58,104 bases of DNA from Neobacillus niacini NBRC 15566 (GTDB lineage: Bacteria > Bacillota > Bacilli > Bacillales > Cytobacillaceae): NCBI RefSeq assembly GCF_001591505.1, contig NZ_BCVA01000040.1, positions 1 to 58,104 of the forward strand. The letters run 5' to 3'. Positions 43,325 to 51,619 of this stretch are shown here, piece by piece. The notes beneath the pieces are model-generated. The model saw nothing but the letters and a program-made list of their open reading frames with translations, was not told the origin of the DNA and did not search any database. Each line of letters opens with the position of its first letter. Positions within the stretch are counted from its first letter, which is position 1. Position numbers and translations under genes: made by a program.

Positions 43325-45325
43325 TTAATTGCTCCCTGCCTTTTTTGTATATTTACGTTTGAGCTGCCAATACTTTAATGTCATGGAACCTAGCTTGGAA
43401 GTTTGCAAAGCCATATATTTTCTTTCTAACTTACTCAATTTAGCCTCTATATTTCTAACGAAGTTTTCCAACTTGCTGTATTCTTCTTTTTCCTTTAGGT
43501 TGTTTTTTAGAGATTTCTCTTCATGATTTAAACTAGTAAGTAATTCAGCTTTCAACATTTCAACCTGTTTGTTTAAGTCAATGATCAGATTGTCTCTTTT
43601 CTTAATTTCATCGTACAGCCAAGTATTTGGATGAATATCAGGTGTAGTACTATTCTGCACCTTTTGCTTGATTATGAAGTTTAATTGCTCTTTCTCTTGA
43701 TCCTTAAGTTTAATTTGCTCTTTGTACTTTTCAAGACTTCCTAGATGTTTCTTCACTTCCTGTTGAAGTGCCGAAATCTGTTCAGCTTTTTCCTTTTCTC
43801 GTGCTAGAAGAATTTGTTTACTTTTTCTTTCTTCCTTAATCTCTTCTAAGCTTTTGGCCTCATTTGCTTTTAGATTATTAATATTTTGCTTTAATTCATC
43901 AATAATGGTATCTTTTTGAAGCAATTCTTCTGTATTTTTTTCTTTTTCCATTTGCAGATTTACTAGTTTTACTTTTAAATCGTCTACTTCATTTTCCTTT
44001 GTTTGAATTGCTTCTTTAAACTCATCACTATTTATTCGATGTTGTTTTTCTAAATCATCAATCAATGATTTATATTCAATCAATTGGGTGTTAGCTTGGT
44101 TCAAAAGATTCTTATTTTTCTCTTTTTCTAGTTTAATTTCTTCTAATTTCTTTATTTGTTGGTTTTGATAATCAGTTTCTTTCTTCTTTAGGGTTTCTAC
44201 TTCTTTTTCTTTATGTTTTATATATTTTTTAAACTTTTCAATTTCCAGCTGATGTTGCTTTTCAACTTTTTTAATTGATGATTTATATTCCTTCAATTCA
44301 TTGTTGGATTTGTTTACTAGTGATTTATTTTTTTCTTTTTCTTGCTTGATTTCTTCTAATTTCTTTATTAGGTCAACTTGTAAATCAAATTCTTTCTTCT
44401 TTAGAAATTCAACCTCTTTTTCTTTTTGTTGAATTTGTTCTAAAAGCCTGCTGTTATTCTTTTTTTCTTCTTTAATTTCTACTGTTTTGCTAATTTCTAT
44501 TTTTTCGAGTTCATTTACCCGGTTATTTAAGGTTTTAATCTCACTATTCCGTTGTTCTAATTGTTCTTTCAAACCTTCAATATATTGAGAATGTTGAGTT
44601 TGTAAACTTTTCACATATTCATTTTTTTGTTTAATGGTAGTTTGGAAATTTTCTATTTTCGTTACTAATTCTCGTTCTAAGATGTAAAAAGCATTTTCTA
44701 ATGTTTGGATTGTTTCGCGATTAAATTCAGCCTTTTGTGGTTGGGCAGTTAGCTCCATATTCTTTTTACAAATAACACCAACCCAATTTCCTAGGTATTC
44801 AATTTTTTCAATCGTAAAGAAAGCAGATAGATGGTCATACAATTCTAAAAAGTAATATGTTCGTTTATGATCAAAGTAGTCATTAATTCCAAAAGGAACA
44901 GTTACTACTGCACGGCCTTCTTTATCTAAATGATCATGTATTTTCTTTAAAAAACTTAACGGATCAGAGATATGTTCTAATACTTCTGTCAGAAGGATTG
45001 TTTCATATGTTGGTTCTAATTGTTCCTCTGTCATAAAGTTTGACACTCTAAAGTTAACATTCTCTTGGACTGTTACATGCTCATTTTTCAAGTCGTCCAT
45101 TGCATACTCAATCGATTCTTGAGCAATATCTAGAGCATCAACATTTTTACCTTCACGCCCTAGAATAATTGGGACTATTCCTTGTGAACACCCTATATCC
45201 AAAACATTGTTCCCTTCAACATGATTAACAATCCAATTTATCCGATTTCTGGTTTTTTTACCGAAGTCCTCTCCCATATCACCTTTATAGGCTTCAGCAA
45301 TTCTATCTAATGGCTTTTTAGTCAT
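43325..45325 (-). CDS. SAM methyltransferase fused to a very long coiled coil (candidate chain terminator and length ruler)
   Basis: I choose ATG 45325, with AAGGAGATTAAC before it, giving 666 residues; the frame is open for 30 more codons without a ribosome binding site. Residues 1-200 are a class I methyltransferase: NVLDIGCSQGIVPIILGREG is motif I and TILLTEVLEHISDPLSFLKKIHDHL holds the post-I region, as in UbiG/WbdD-like enzymes. From about 215 to 565 the sequence is almost unbroken coiled coil, rich in Glu, Lys and Gln, with a near-exact tandem repeat of 71 residues (308-378 and 379-449). A basic tail closes the protein. It lies in the ABC-export polysaccharide operon. The layout is that of WbdD, which caps O-antigen chains and measures their length. 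The role here is inference. Confidence 0.75.
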   Translation of the reverse strand: MTKKPLDRIAEAYKGDMGEDFGKKTRNRINWIVNHVEGNNVLDIGCSQGIVPIILGREGKNVDALDIAQESIEYAMDDLKNEHVTVQENVNFRVSNFMTEEQLEPTYETILLTEVLEHISDPLSFLKKIHDHLDKEGRAVVTVPFGINDYFDHKRTYYFLELYDHLSAFFTIEKIEYLGNWVGVICKKNMELTAQPQKAEFNRETIQTLENAFYILERELVTKIENFQTTIKQKNEYVKSLQTQHSQYIEGLKEQLEQRNSEIKTLNNRVNELEKIEISKTVEIKEEKKNNSRLLEQIQQKEKEVEFLKKKEFDLQVDLIKKLEEIKQEKEKNKSLVNKSNNELKEYKSSIKKVEKQHQLEIEKFKKYIKHKEKEVETLKKKETDYQNQQIKKLEEIKLEKEKNKNLLNQANTQLIEYKSLIDDLEKQHRINSDEFKEAIQTKENEVDDLKVKLVNLQMEKEKNTEELLQKDTIIDELKQNINNLKANEAKSLEEIKEERKSKQILLAREKEKAEQISALQQEVKKHLGSLEKYKEQIKLKDQEKEQLNFIIKQKVQNSTTPDIHPNTWLYDEIKKRDNLIIDLNKQVEMLKAELLTSLNHEEKSLKNNLKEKEEYSKLENFVRNIEAKLSKLERKYMALQTSKLGSMTLKYWQLKRKYTKKAGSN
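43979..44404 (-). repeat. Two tandem copies of a 213-base coding repeat in the coiled coil
   Basis: Copy 1 (44404-44192) and copy 2 (44191-43979) each encode 71 residues. Shared stretches are LKKKE, IKKLEEIK, EKEKNK, EYKS and EKQH. The repeat suggests growth of the coil by duplication. Confidence 0.75.
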
Positions 45326-45473
45326 GTTAATCTCCTTATCTACTAAGAAATTCATTCTATACAATATTCCACTAGTGGGTTTCAGAGCGTGTGCAATGCG
45401 GCGTTTTCTTTGCACAAAATAATGACATTGAAGATGTTGAGTGTTTTTAATAGCGGAACTCAGTTAATGCAAT

Positions 45474-46763
45474 CTAGTGACAATATTTACTATAAACGTT
45501 AAGGAATTCTTGCTTTTCTTCTTCCCAGTTATAACTATTTCTTGCGGCAAAACTGTTCTTACTATATTTCTCTCTCAGTCTTGGATTTGATAGTATTTTA
45601 TTAACTGCATCTGCTATTTCCATAGGATTATGAGAATCAACAGTAATCCCAGTTTGTTCCTGATCTACAACTTTTTTGATCTCTGGAAAATCACAAGCTA
45701 CAACAGGCACACCTGCCATCATATATTCAAAAAGCTTATTAGATGAAGCAGAATAGTGATTAAAACAGACGTTATTTAAAACCTGAAATCCTATATAACC
45801 ATTCCTCGTAAATTTAGGAAGAGCTAGAAGAGGTACTTTTGGGTGAAACTTCACCTTTTCCTCAAGGTTCATTTCCTTAACCATCTCTTGTAAATCTTTC
45901 TTTATTTTCCCATCTCCAACGAGTACCAATACTCCCTCTTTAAACATCGGTACAGCTTTAATTAGCTTGTCCAAACCTCTTCCTGTTTGAATTCCACCTT
46001 GATAGAGTAGAATTTTCTCGTTTCTAGGAATGTTTAGGATTTCATGTAAATCTACCTTTTCATTACTTTGACTAAGCTGTTTGAAAGGATAATTATGAAC
46101 AACATGAGGGTAAAATCCATATAAATCTTCGTTATATTTCGCTCTTGTATCATTTTCAACCATCATCTCGTCGATTTTCTTTATAAGAAAGGCTTCCATT
46201 TTCCCATGGATAGGACTTGAATATCCAGTTCGACTTGTTTGAACCTCATGTGAATCGTAAATCAACTTCTTCGGCTTCAAGCGCCACTTTGCACTGATAT
46301 AGCCTTGGGGAAGTGTATTTAAATCATTTGAATGGTAAATATCATAATGCCCTCGATACCCCTTCAAGATCATTCTGAATATCAAGCTGCTTCTTACCCA
46401 TAACACTCTTACCCTCGTTTTAAGTAGTAAGAATACCACGATAGTAATCGGGATAACAGTGACCGGCGCTAAAAGAGTAAGGATTGCCCAGATAATCAGA
46501 CAAAAAGCCCCAAACCATTTATTCTGCAAGGAGTAGCGGTAAAACTTCTGCCCTAGTTCTAATAGAACTGGATATCTTCTTAATCGATAGACTTTAAAAT
46601 GGTCATTCCTTTTCTCAAACCTTGGAAGGTTTGCGTCTTTTGGATCATGAATACAAATTAGATCCACATCATACCCAGCCTCGGACAAGGCGGTACACTC
46701 CCGTAATACCCTGGCATCATTGGTAAAATGATTCCAAACAAACATCCCAACCTTTTTCGACAT
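45474..46763 (-). CDS. Glycosyltransferase family 4
   Basis: The 429 residues show KVGMFVWNHFTNDARVLRECTALSEAGYDVDLICIHDP, a long membrane-associating stretch (FGAFCLIIWAILTLLAPVTVIPITIVVFLLL), DIYHSNDLNTLPQGY, and the donor domain KILLYQGGIQTGRGLDKLIKAV, GDGKIKKDL and SASSNKLFEYMMAGVPVVACDFPEIK, an EX7E-like end. Two hydrophobic segments in the acceptor half suggest a tight membrane contact. It is probably an early transferase of the second locus. The ribosome binding site AAAGGGGGAG is strong. Donor unknown. Confidence 0.87.
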   Translation of the reverse strand: MSKKVGMFVWNHFTNDARVLRECTALSEAGYDVDLICIHDPKDANLPRFEKRNDHFKVYRLRRYPVLLELGQKFYRYSLQNKWFGAFCLIIWAILTLLAPVTVIPITIVVFLLLKTRVRVLWVRSSLIFRMILKGYRGHYDIYHSNDLNTLPQGYISAKWRLKPKKLIYDSHEVQTSRTGYSSPIHGKMEAFLIKKIDEMMVENDTRAKYNEDLYGFYPHVVHNYPFKQLSQSNEKVDLHEILNIPRNEKILLYQGGIQTGRGLDKLIKAVPMFKEGVLVLVGDGKIKKDLQEMVKEMNLEEKVKFHPKVPLLALPKFTRNGYIGFQVLNNVCFNHYSASSNKLFEYMMAGVPVVACDFPEIKKVVDQEQTGITVDSHNPMEIADAVNKILSNPRLREKYSKNSFAARNSYNWEEEKQEFLNVYSKYCH

Positions 46764-46788
46764 GGTTCTCCCCCTTTCTTCATAGGCT

Positions 46789-47976
46789 CTATTTCATAAG
46801 CTTAACTAACTTATTAATATTGGTTTCCCAATTAAAGTTCTTAAGAATTACTTGTTGCTCTCTTTGAGCCATATCTTTTCGTAACTCATCATCATTTAAT
46901 AACGTCATAATATGTGACAAGATTTCTTGTGAATCTGTATTATTGCTTGCTATTCCAACCCGCTCTTTTTCAACTATTTCCTTCGCATATCCATCAATAA
47001 CACCCACGATTGGGACGCCGCAAGTCATATAGTCAATCATTTTCCCCGGCAGGACTGTCTTAAAAACTTCTTCATCCTTCAACGTAACTAAGCCTATATC
47101 ATGTTCCGCAATGATCTTAAAGCATTGCTTTCTCGTTAGTGGATTCATGATGGTTACATTTTTGTATTTCTTAATGGAGTTAACCAGCTTCTTTTTATTA
47201 ATTCCATAGCCTATGATTGTTAACTGAATACCCTGTTCATCTAATAGGGGTACGAGTTTATTGATCAAGTCAGTGTTTTGAGCAAGTCCAAGATTTCCTG
47301 CATAGATAATTTTCTTTGTTTCGTTTTCTTTTTTATAAATAGAAGCTAATTCATCTTTTATTGCACCGTTTGGAATAAATACAATTTTTGACTCTTCAAT
47401 TTTAGCCTTTGTTTGGATGTACTCTCGAAAGCCTAAGCTGTTAATAACAATTTTGTCTGATTTTCTGTAAAGGATTATTTCTAAAATTCCGAGAATTTTT
47501 AAAATCAAAGGATAGTTAAGCACCCCAACACCCTTCAGCGATTCTGGCCATAAATCCCTAATATCTAAGATAAAATTACTCTTGTACCTATATTTAGCAA
47601 AAATTCCAACGAAACCCGTAAATATCGGCGGAGAAGTAACAAAGATATAATCATATCGTTTCTTATCCTTAATGATGAGAAAAAGAAATTTCAATGCGAT
47701 TTCTAGATAGTAAAATAATCGATTTAAAATACTGTTTGAATATTTCCTACTGGAAATGCCAATTCTAACAATGTTACTATTTTCACAATTCAACAACTCC
47801 TCATCCCAAAATTCTTCATTTTCGTAGATTTTCTTATTCGGGTACGAAGGCTCAGTTGTAAAAATCGTTACATCGTAATTTTCTTTTTTTAATTGCATAT
47901 AAATGTTCTTTATTCGATTAGCGTGGCTCCCAATTTCCGGGTAAAAATGCTGGGATATGATTAATACTCTTTTCAC
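46789..47976 (-). CDS. Glycosyltransferase family 4 (WbuB/FnlC-like)
   Basis: Starting at GTG 47976, 8 bases after AAAGGTGG, 395 residues. KRVLIISQHFYPEIGSHANRIKNI is the typical start, followed by VTIFTTEPSYPN, YIFVTSPPIFTGFVG and FILDIRDLWPES, as in WbuB. The donor domain has KKIIYAGNLGLAQNTDLINKLVPLL and VLPGKMIDYMTCGVPIVGVIDGYAKEIVE. It is the first gene of the leftward part of the second locus. A WbuB relative would add an N-acetylated sugar. No promoter stands out in the 900 bases upstream. Confidence 0.87.
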   Translation of the reverse strand: MKRVLIISQHFYPEIGSHANRIKNIYMQLKKENYDVTIFTTEPSYPNKKIYENEEFWDEELLNCENSNIVRIGISSRKYSNSILNRLFYYLEIALKFLFLIIKDKKRYDYIFVTSPPIFTGFVGIFAKYRYKSNFILDIRDLWPESLKGVGVLNYPLILKILGILEIILYRKSDKIVINSLGFREYIQTKAKIEESKIVFIPNGAIKDELASIYKKENETKKIIYAGNLGLAQNTDLINKLVPLLDEQGIQLTIIGYGINKKKLVNSIKKYKNVTIMNPLTRKQCFKIIAEHDIGLVTLKDEEVFKTVLPGKMIDYMTCGVPIVGVIDGYAKEIVEKERVGIASNNTDSQEILSHIMTLLNDDELRKDMAQREQQVILKNFNWETNINKLVKLMK

Positions 47977-48424
47977 TAAGGGTACCACCTTTGAAATTAA
48001 TAATAGTTTGTCAATCTTGCGTGAAATAAAAAAATAAATATCTAATAGAAACTTAAATGCTATTTAGCACTTACTCTTTCATTAGATATTTTCTGATTTT
48101 ATTAACCTCTTTTGTTCATGAATTGGCGAAGGTCGAACTAATAATGGAAGATACAAGATTAATAATAGTATTAATAACGAATAATGGACTTTCACCTATA
48201 ATCTTACAAACGATATTAAGCTTATCACTTTTCTTTATTATGGTGGTAGAGTCAAAAGTTCTATGAAAACTCAATAGGTGGGTAGGCGTATTTCCTTTAT
48301 CTGATGGAAATATGCCAATGGTTTGAGATTCCTTTATCAAGGGTGACGGAGACAAAATGAAAGCATGCCAAATAGACCTATGTATTTCCATTTTAATCCA
48401 TTTGAAAGTTCTGTTTGTCACGAG
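47977..48424. other. Intergenic region without clear genes
   Basis: Open frames here (such as 48116-48421 on the minus strand) have no ribosome binding site and no family-like sequence. Part of it may be the far end of the transposase relic to its right. The promoter of the second polysaccharide operon should lie at its left end, but I see no clear -35/-10 pair. Confidence 0.35.
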
Positions 48425-48550
48425 TTCGCTTCGCCGATTGCTGCATGTTCAGACCCAAACCTGTTTGTTGAGCAATAATTGCCCTTAAACGTACGATTGA
48501 GTCTATCGATAACTTGTTTAAGAGACCTATACCTTTTTGATATAAGGTGT
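48425..48550 (-). pseudogene. Relic of a DDE transposase
   Basis: The minus strand reads ISKRYRSLKQVIDRLNRTFK then GNYCSTNRFGSEHAAIGEANS and a stop. KQVIDRLNRTFKGNYRSTxxFGSE is the region around the catalytic Glu of a common Bacillus DDE transposase family. Only about 40 codons remain, with no start and no repeats found. Confidence 0.6.
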
Positions 48551-48620
48551 TAATTGGTAAGCCCAATTACCTGTGTAATCTATGGCTCTAATGTCGGTTT
48601 CATTGTGTTTGAAATATAAA

Positions 48621-48797
48621 CGGAGAAATTCCGGCTAAATGGAGAAATATTGATTTTTTTCCTTAAAATAAAGGTAGTTTTTCCGGCTATCTTAGCCAAA
48701 CCTTCGGATTTTGGCTTATTTAGAGCAGTTAGTCGGAATAACTCCGCTAATATTTGCTTTTTAGGGCTTACTCTTAAACATAGCAGGAATTTCTCCG
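48621..48797. repeat. Small inverted-repeat element (MITE-like), 177 bases
   Basis: CGGAGAAATTCCGGCTA (48621-48637) and TAGCAGGAATTTCTCCG (48781-48797) are inverted copies with one mismatch. A third, weaker copy, TAGTCGGAATAACTCCG, lies near 48730-48746, and shorter pieces (TTTTCCGGCTA) lie between. There is no coding capacity. It could be a non-autonomous mobile element or an intergenic repeat family. Confidence 0.5.
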
Positions 48798-48875
48798 CCT
48801 ATGAATTCTCATACCGATTCTACAACACGAAAATCAACCATGAATACTAACAGAGCCTATTTTAAAAAAGGGAAA

Positions 48876-49493
48876 TTACTTTAACACCTTACCCTTTTTG
48901 GTAGTTCCCATTTTACTGCCCTTTTCCTGCGCATTTTTTTGAAGCCACAAAAAGAGATCTGTTATCACTTTGGATAAAACAAGGATCACGATATAGGTTA
49001 GAAACAAGTGCAAGTAATTGGCCCATGCATTGAACTGAAACAAATGGTGCATGGCGAAAATCGGTTTTAGAATAAAGGATAGAAAAAGACTTAATAGCAA
49101 TGTATATAGGTAATAATTTTTATGATGTTTAATGGTCCATTGGTACACCAACATGAACGATACTGGAACCAGCGATGCGTCTAAGCCGATACTGTGTGCG
49201 ACAAAGGGTATCATTTTATAAGGATACGTCCAAAGGGCTTGGGTTGAACCAAAATCATCGAAATAGCCAAACCAAACATGAACGTTGAATCCATAGAAGC
49301 CGAGCTGGAGAGCCCGTTTCCAGTCCATTGCAAAATAAAGAACAATTAGCGGTGACACAAACATAATCACATGGAACCAAAATTGCCACGTATCAAACGC
49401 AGAATGCTCTAGCCAATATTTCAACCATTGATGGGCTCCATCTTGTTGTTCTGTTATTAATTTTTTTAACGCCTCTTTTTGCACATCACTCAT
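48876..49493 (-). CDS. CBO0543-family membrane protein
   Basis: The 205 residues have five membrane helices after a soluble start of about 35 residues (EALKKLITEQQDGAHQWLKYW). HVIMFVSPLIVLYFAMDWKR, GFNVHVWFGYFDDFG and ALWTYPYKMIPF are typical of the CBO0543 family, common in bacilli, with no known function. The start follows AGGAAATAAG. It is a single gene, and nothing in the context points to a role. Confidence 0.75.
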   Translation of the reverse strand: MSDVQKEALKKLITEQQDGAHQWLKYWLEHSAFDTWQFWFHVIMFVSPLIVLYFAMDWKRALQLGFYGFNVHVWFGYFDDFGSTQALWTYPYKMIPFVAHSIGLDASLVPVSFMLVYQWTIKHHKNYYLYTLLLSLFLSFILKPIFAMHHLFQFNAWANYLHLFLTYIVILVLSKVITDLFLWLQKNAQEKGSKMGTTKKGKVLK

Positions 49494-49644
49494 CTTATTT
49501 CCTGCCTTGATTTATTTTTTTATCTTAAATTGCCCAACATCTTGGTAAAAAAATGGGATTCTAAAAAATATTTTCAAATTTGTATATCCAACAGGAATTA
49601 AGGCGATGACAGTAGAATGGTTACGTATTAAGGAGGTTTAAAAT

Positions 49645-49950
49645 ATGGAGAAATTCGGGATTTACGGTAAATTGATTGCAAAAGAAGGCGAACGTGAACA
49701 GTTGGCAGCGATTTTATTAAATGCTGCGGAATCGTTGCAGAGTCTTGATGATTGCGAGTTATATCTTGTCAGTGTAGCACCTGATGATCCTAATGCTGTT
49801 TATGTGTATGAAGTGTGGAGCAGCGAGAATGCTCATCAAGGATCTTTAACATTGGAATCTACACAAACATTGATCCAGCGAGCGAAACCGATTCTTGCGG
49901 GAATGGAACGAATTTCGACGTTCGTTCCTAGAGGTGGCAAAGGAATATAA
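49645..49950 (+). CDS. Putative quinol monooxygenase (YgiN/ABM domain)
   Basis: The 101 residues form one antibiotic-biosynthesis-monooxygenase (ferredoxin-like) domain: FGIYGKLIAKEGEREQLAAILLNAAESLQSLDDCELYLVSVAPDDPNAVYVYEVWSSENAHQGSL. The pattern YEVW..xxAHxxH is modified here to SSENAHQGSL. Members act as dimers without cofactor on quinols or similar compounds. AAGGAGG lies before the ATG. It converges with the racemase-like gene, with one base between the stop codons. Confidence 0.82.
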   Translation: MEKFGIYGKLIAKEGEREQLAAILLNAAESLQSLDDCELYLVSVAPDDPNAVYVYEVWSSENAHQGSLTLESTQTLIQRAKPILAGMERISTFVPRGGKGI

Positions 49951-49951
49951 T

Positions 49952-50608
49952 CTATTCCTTTGTCTCTAGATTTAGCTGTTTTACCATTGATGTAACGAGC
50001 ACATTCAAAGGATTGATAATGAATTGGGACGTTTCGCGCTCTACCTGTAGTGCTGCCCCCACCATCGATAGTTGTGCTACCGAAATCACCCTCTGATGAT
50101 CTTTTTTCAAAAATTGGATTACTTCTCTTTCGTACTCTTCCTTTTTCCCACTCATAATGAGTTGGAAGGTATTCTCTATGACCTGAACCTCAATATCCAG
50201 TGTTTTCTGTTTGGATTTTGCATATTGCTGGAGCCTGTCGATTGTACCGGAAACGGTATCAGGGTTTGTGAACACAATGGTTTGAGGCCAATCCAACTCA
50301 CAAAGCGCTTCAAAGTAGGGTTCATCAATCTTGATAATGGGTACCTTGAGTGACAGCTCTCCCACTAATGCAATATAGTTCGTACAGGTAATAAGGATGG
50401 CATCCACACCCGTTTGCTCAATCCACTCTACTTGATTCTTCACTTTCCTCTGAGCTTCAGACTCTGTGAAATCTGGGTCATTCATGACACGATTCATCAA
50501 ACCTGGATCGACGAAGTGACTTAACTCGACGTCATAGGCTGAAAGTGCTATCTCGATATAATCAATATTCGAATAATGTGCATGCAGACAGCCAATTCTT
50601 TTCTTCAA
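49952..50608 (-). CDS. Aspartate/glutamate racemase-like protein lacking the second catalytic cysteine
   Basis: I choose TTG 50608, 9 bases after AAGGAGG, giving 218 residues starting LKKRIGCLHAHYSNIDYIE; the frame is open 31 codons further without homology. AILITCTNYIALVGEL carries the first catalytic Cys of the Asp/Glu racemase fold. The second, normally in a CTxxP or GCT motif, is replaced in VISVAQLSMVGAAL. A classical two-base racemase mechanism is therefore unlikely. Decarboxylases and hydantoin-racemase relatives with one Cys exist, so the reaction is open. Confidence 0.65.
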   Translation of the reverse strand: MKKRIGCLHAHYSNIDYIEIALSAYDVELSHFVDPGLMNRVMNDPDFTESEAQRKVKNQVEWIEQTGVDAILITCTNYIALVGELSLKVPIIKIDEPYFEALCELDWPQTIVFTNPDTVSGTIDRLQQYAKSKQKTLDIEVQVIENTFQLIMSGKKEEYEREVIQFLKKDHQRVISVAQLSMVGAALQVERETSQFIINPLNVLVTSMVKQLNLETKE

Positions 50609-50716
50609 ATTCTTATACCTCCTTTTATTAAATGAGTCATATATCCCGTTTCTGAAGCGGCGTACATATTTTTTACATGGGATGCCATGATAGTAAGACA
50701 CAAAGGAGGTGCTTAT

Positions 50717-51052
50717 ATGAAAAAGCTTCTAATTTGTTTCGCTATCTTATTTGGCTTTACCAGTTCCTCTCTATCTCAACTCGACCATACTGCCTATGCA
50801 CAACAGAAACCGACTCCTTCCTATGCAAAATGGAGTAAAATAGCAATAGCTAAGACAAAGGAAAAATATCCGAATGCGCAAGTGGTCGATTATCTTTATG
50901 TTGGAAGAACAAATGGACCGCGTACCTCAACCGAAAAATTCAAGTTATGGTTAAAAGAAAATCAAAAAGAATTCGGTGTTTATGTAGACATTGAATTTAC
51001 CAAAGAAACCGAACAAGTAGTCAATGTTACTTATACCGAAACAGCTCGATAA
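50717..51052 (+). CDS. Secreted DUF3889 protein (YqzG/YhdC type)
   Basis: ATG 50717 follows AAAGGAGG; 111 residues. A signal peptide ends near AYAQ. The mature part is PSYAKWSKIAIAKTKEKYPN then AQVVDYLYVGRTNG and EKFKLWLKEN, ending in VYVDIEFTKETEQVVNVTYTE. This is the DUF3889 domain of small secreted Bacillus proteins with a PepSY-like fold; the function is unknown. Confidence 0.82.
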   Translation: MKKLLICFAILFGFTSSSLSQLDHTAYAQQKPTPSYAKWSKIAIAKTKEKYPNAQVVDYLYVGRTNGPRTSTEKFKLWLKENQKEFGVYVDIEFTKETEQVVNVTYTETAR

Positions 51053-51079
51053 TGTCCGTCCAGGGGTCCATGACAGCTT

Positions 51080-51607
51080 TTATCTAATGGCTTCATAATG
51101 CAGTTCGGCAAATTGTTTATACCGCCGAACATCGACCAGCGTAAGTTTGTTTTCCTGGTCCCCTGGCACAAACATAGGTATTCCTCGTCCAATAATGGTC
51201 GGGGCAATCTGAATAATGAACTCATCCACCAGATGCAGCATGTGCTGCAGTACTTCCCCGCCGCCGACGATCCAAATCCGTTTCCCCTCCTGTTCCTTCA
51301 AGGACTGAGTGAAACCGGCAATATCCTCATTAATATACGTAACGTGTTCATCCGAGCCAGTTGTTGTACGCGAAAAAACATAACAAGGCTTACCTTCATA
51401 AGGGAATTTTTCTGGAGACAGAATGCCGATTTGCTCATATGTACTTCTCCCCATCAGAATCGTATCGATACTCTCATAAAATTCCTCATAGCCTGTATCA
51501 TGTTCCCCCTCCGTTCCAATTAACCAATCCAATGAATGATTTTCACGTGCGAGGTAGCCATCCAAACTGATGGCACCGTAAAATACTAATTTGCTTTGTT
51601 TACTCAT
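51080..51607 (-). CDS. Dihydrofolate-reductase-like (RibD C-terminal) reductase, YwjB type
   Basis: The 175 residues begin KLVFYGAISLDGYLARENHSLDWLIG, then DTILMGRSTYEQIG, CYVFSRTT, KRIWIVGGGEVLQHMLHLVDEFIIQIAPTIIGRGIPMF. The fold uses NADPH; true DHFR residues for folate are not kept, so another substrate is likely. Members are common in bacilli, often without known role. The start follows GGGAGGAAG. It lies 12 bases from the kinase-like gene, in the same direction, so they may be cotranscribed. Confidence 0.88.
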   Translation of the reverse strand: MSKQSKLVFYGAISLDGYLARENHSLDWLIGTEGEHDTGYEEFYESIDTILMGRSTYEQIGILSPEKFPYEGKPCYVFSRTTTGSDEHVTYINEDIAGFTQSLKEQEGKRIWIVGGGEVLQHMLHLVDEFIIQIAPTIIGRGIPMFVPGDQENKLTLVDVRRYKQFAELHYEAIR

Positions 51608-51619
51608 ACATCTTCCTCC

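Noticed and set aside
44404..45000. Idea that the coiled-coil protein is an SMC or chemoreceptor protein
   Set aside because: The N-terminal domain is a SAM methyltransferase, and there is no Walker motif, HAMP domain or membrane segment.
48116..48421. 101-codon minus-strand frame
   Set aside because: No ribosome binding site or recognisable motif, and it runs into the transposase relic. It is probably chance.
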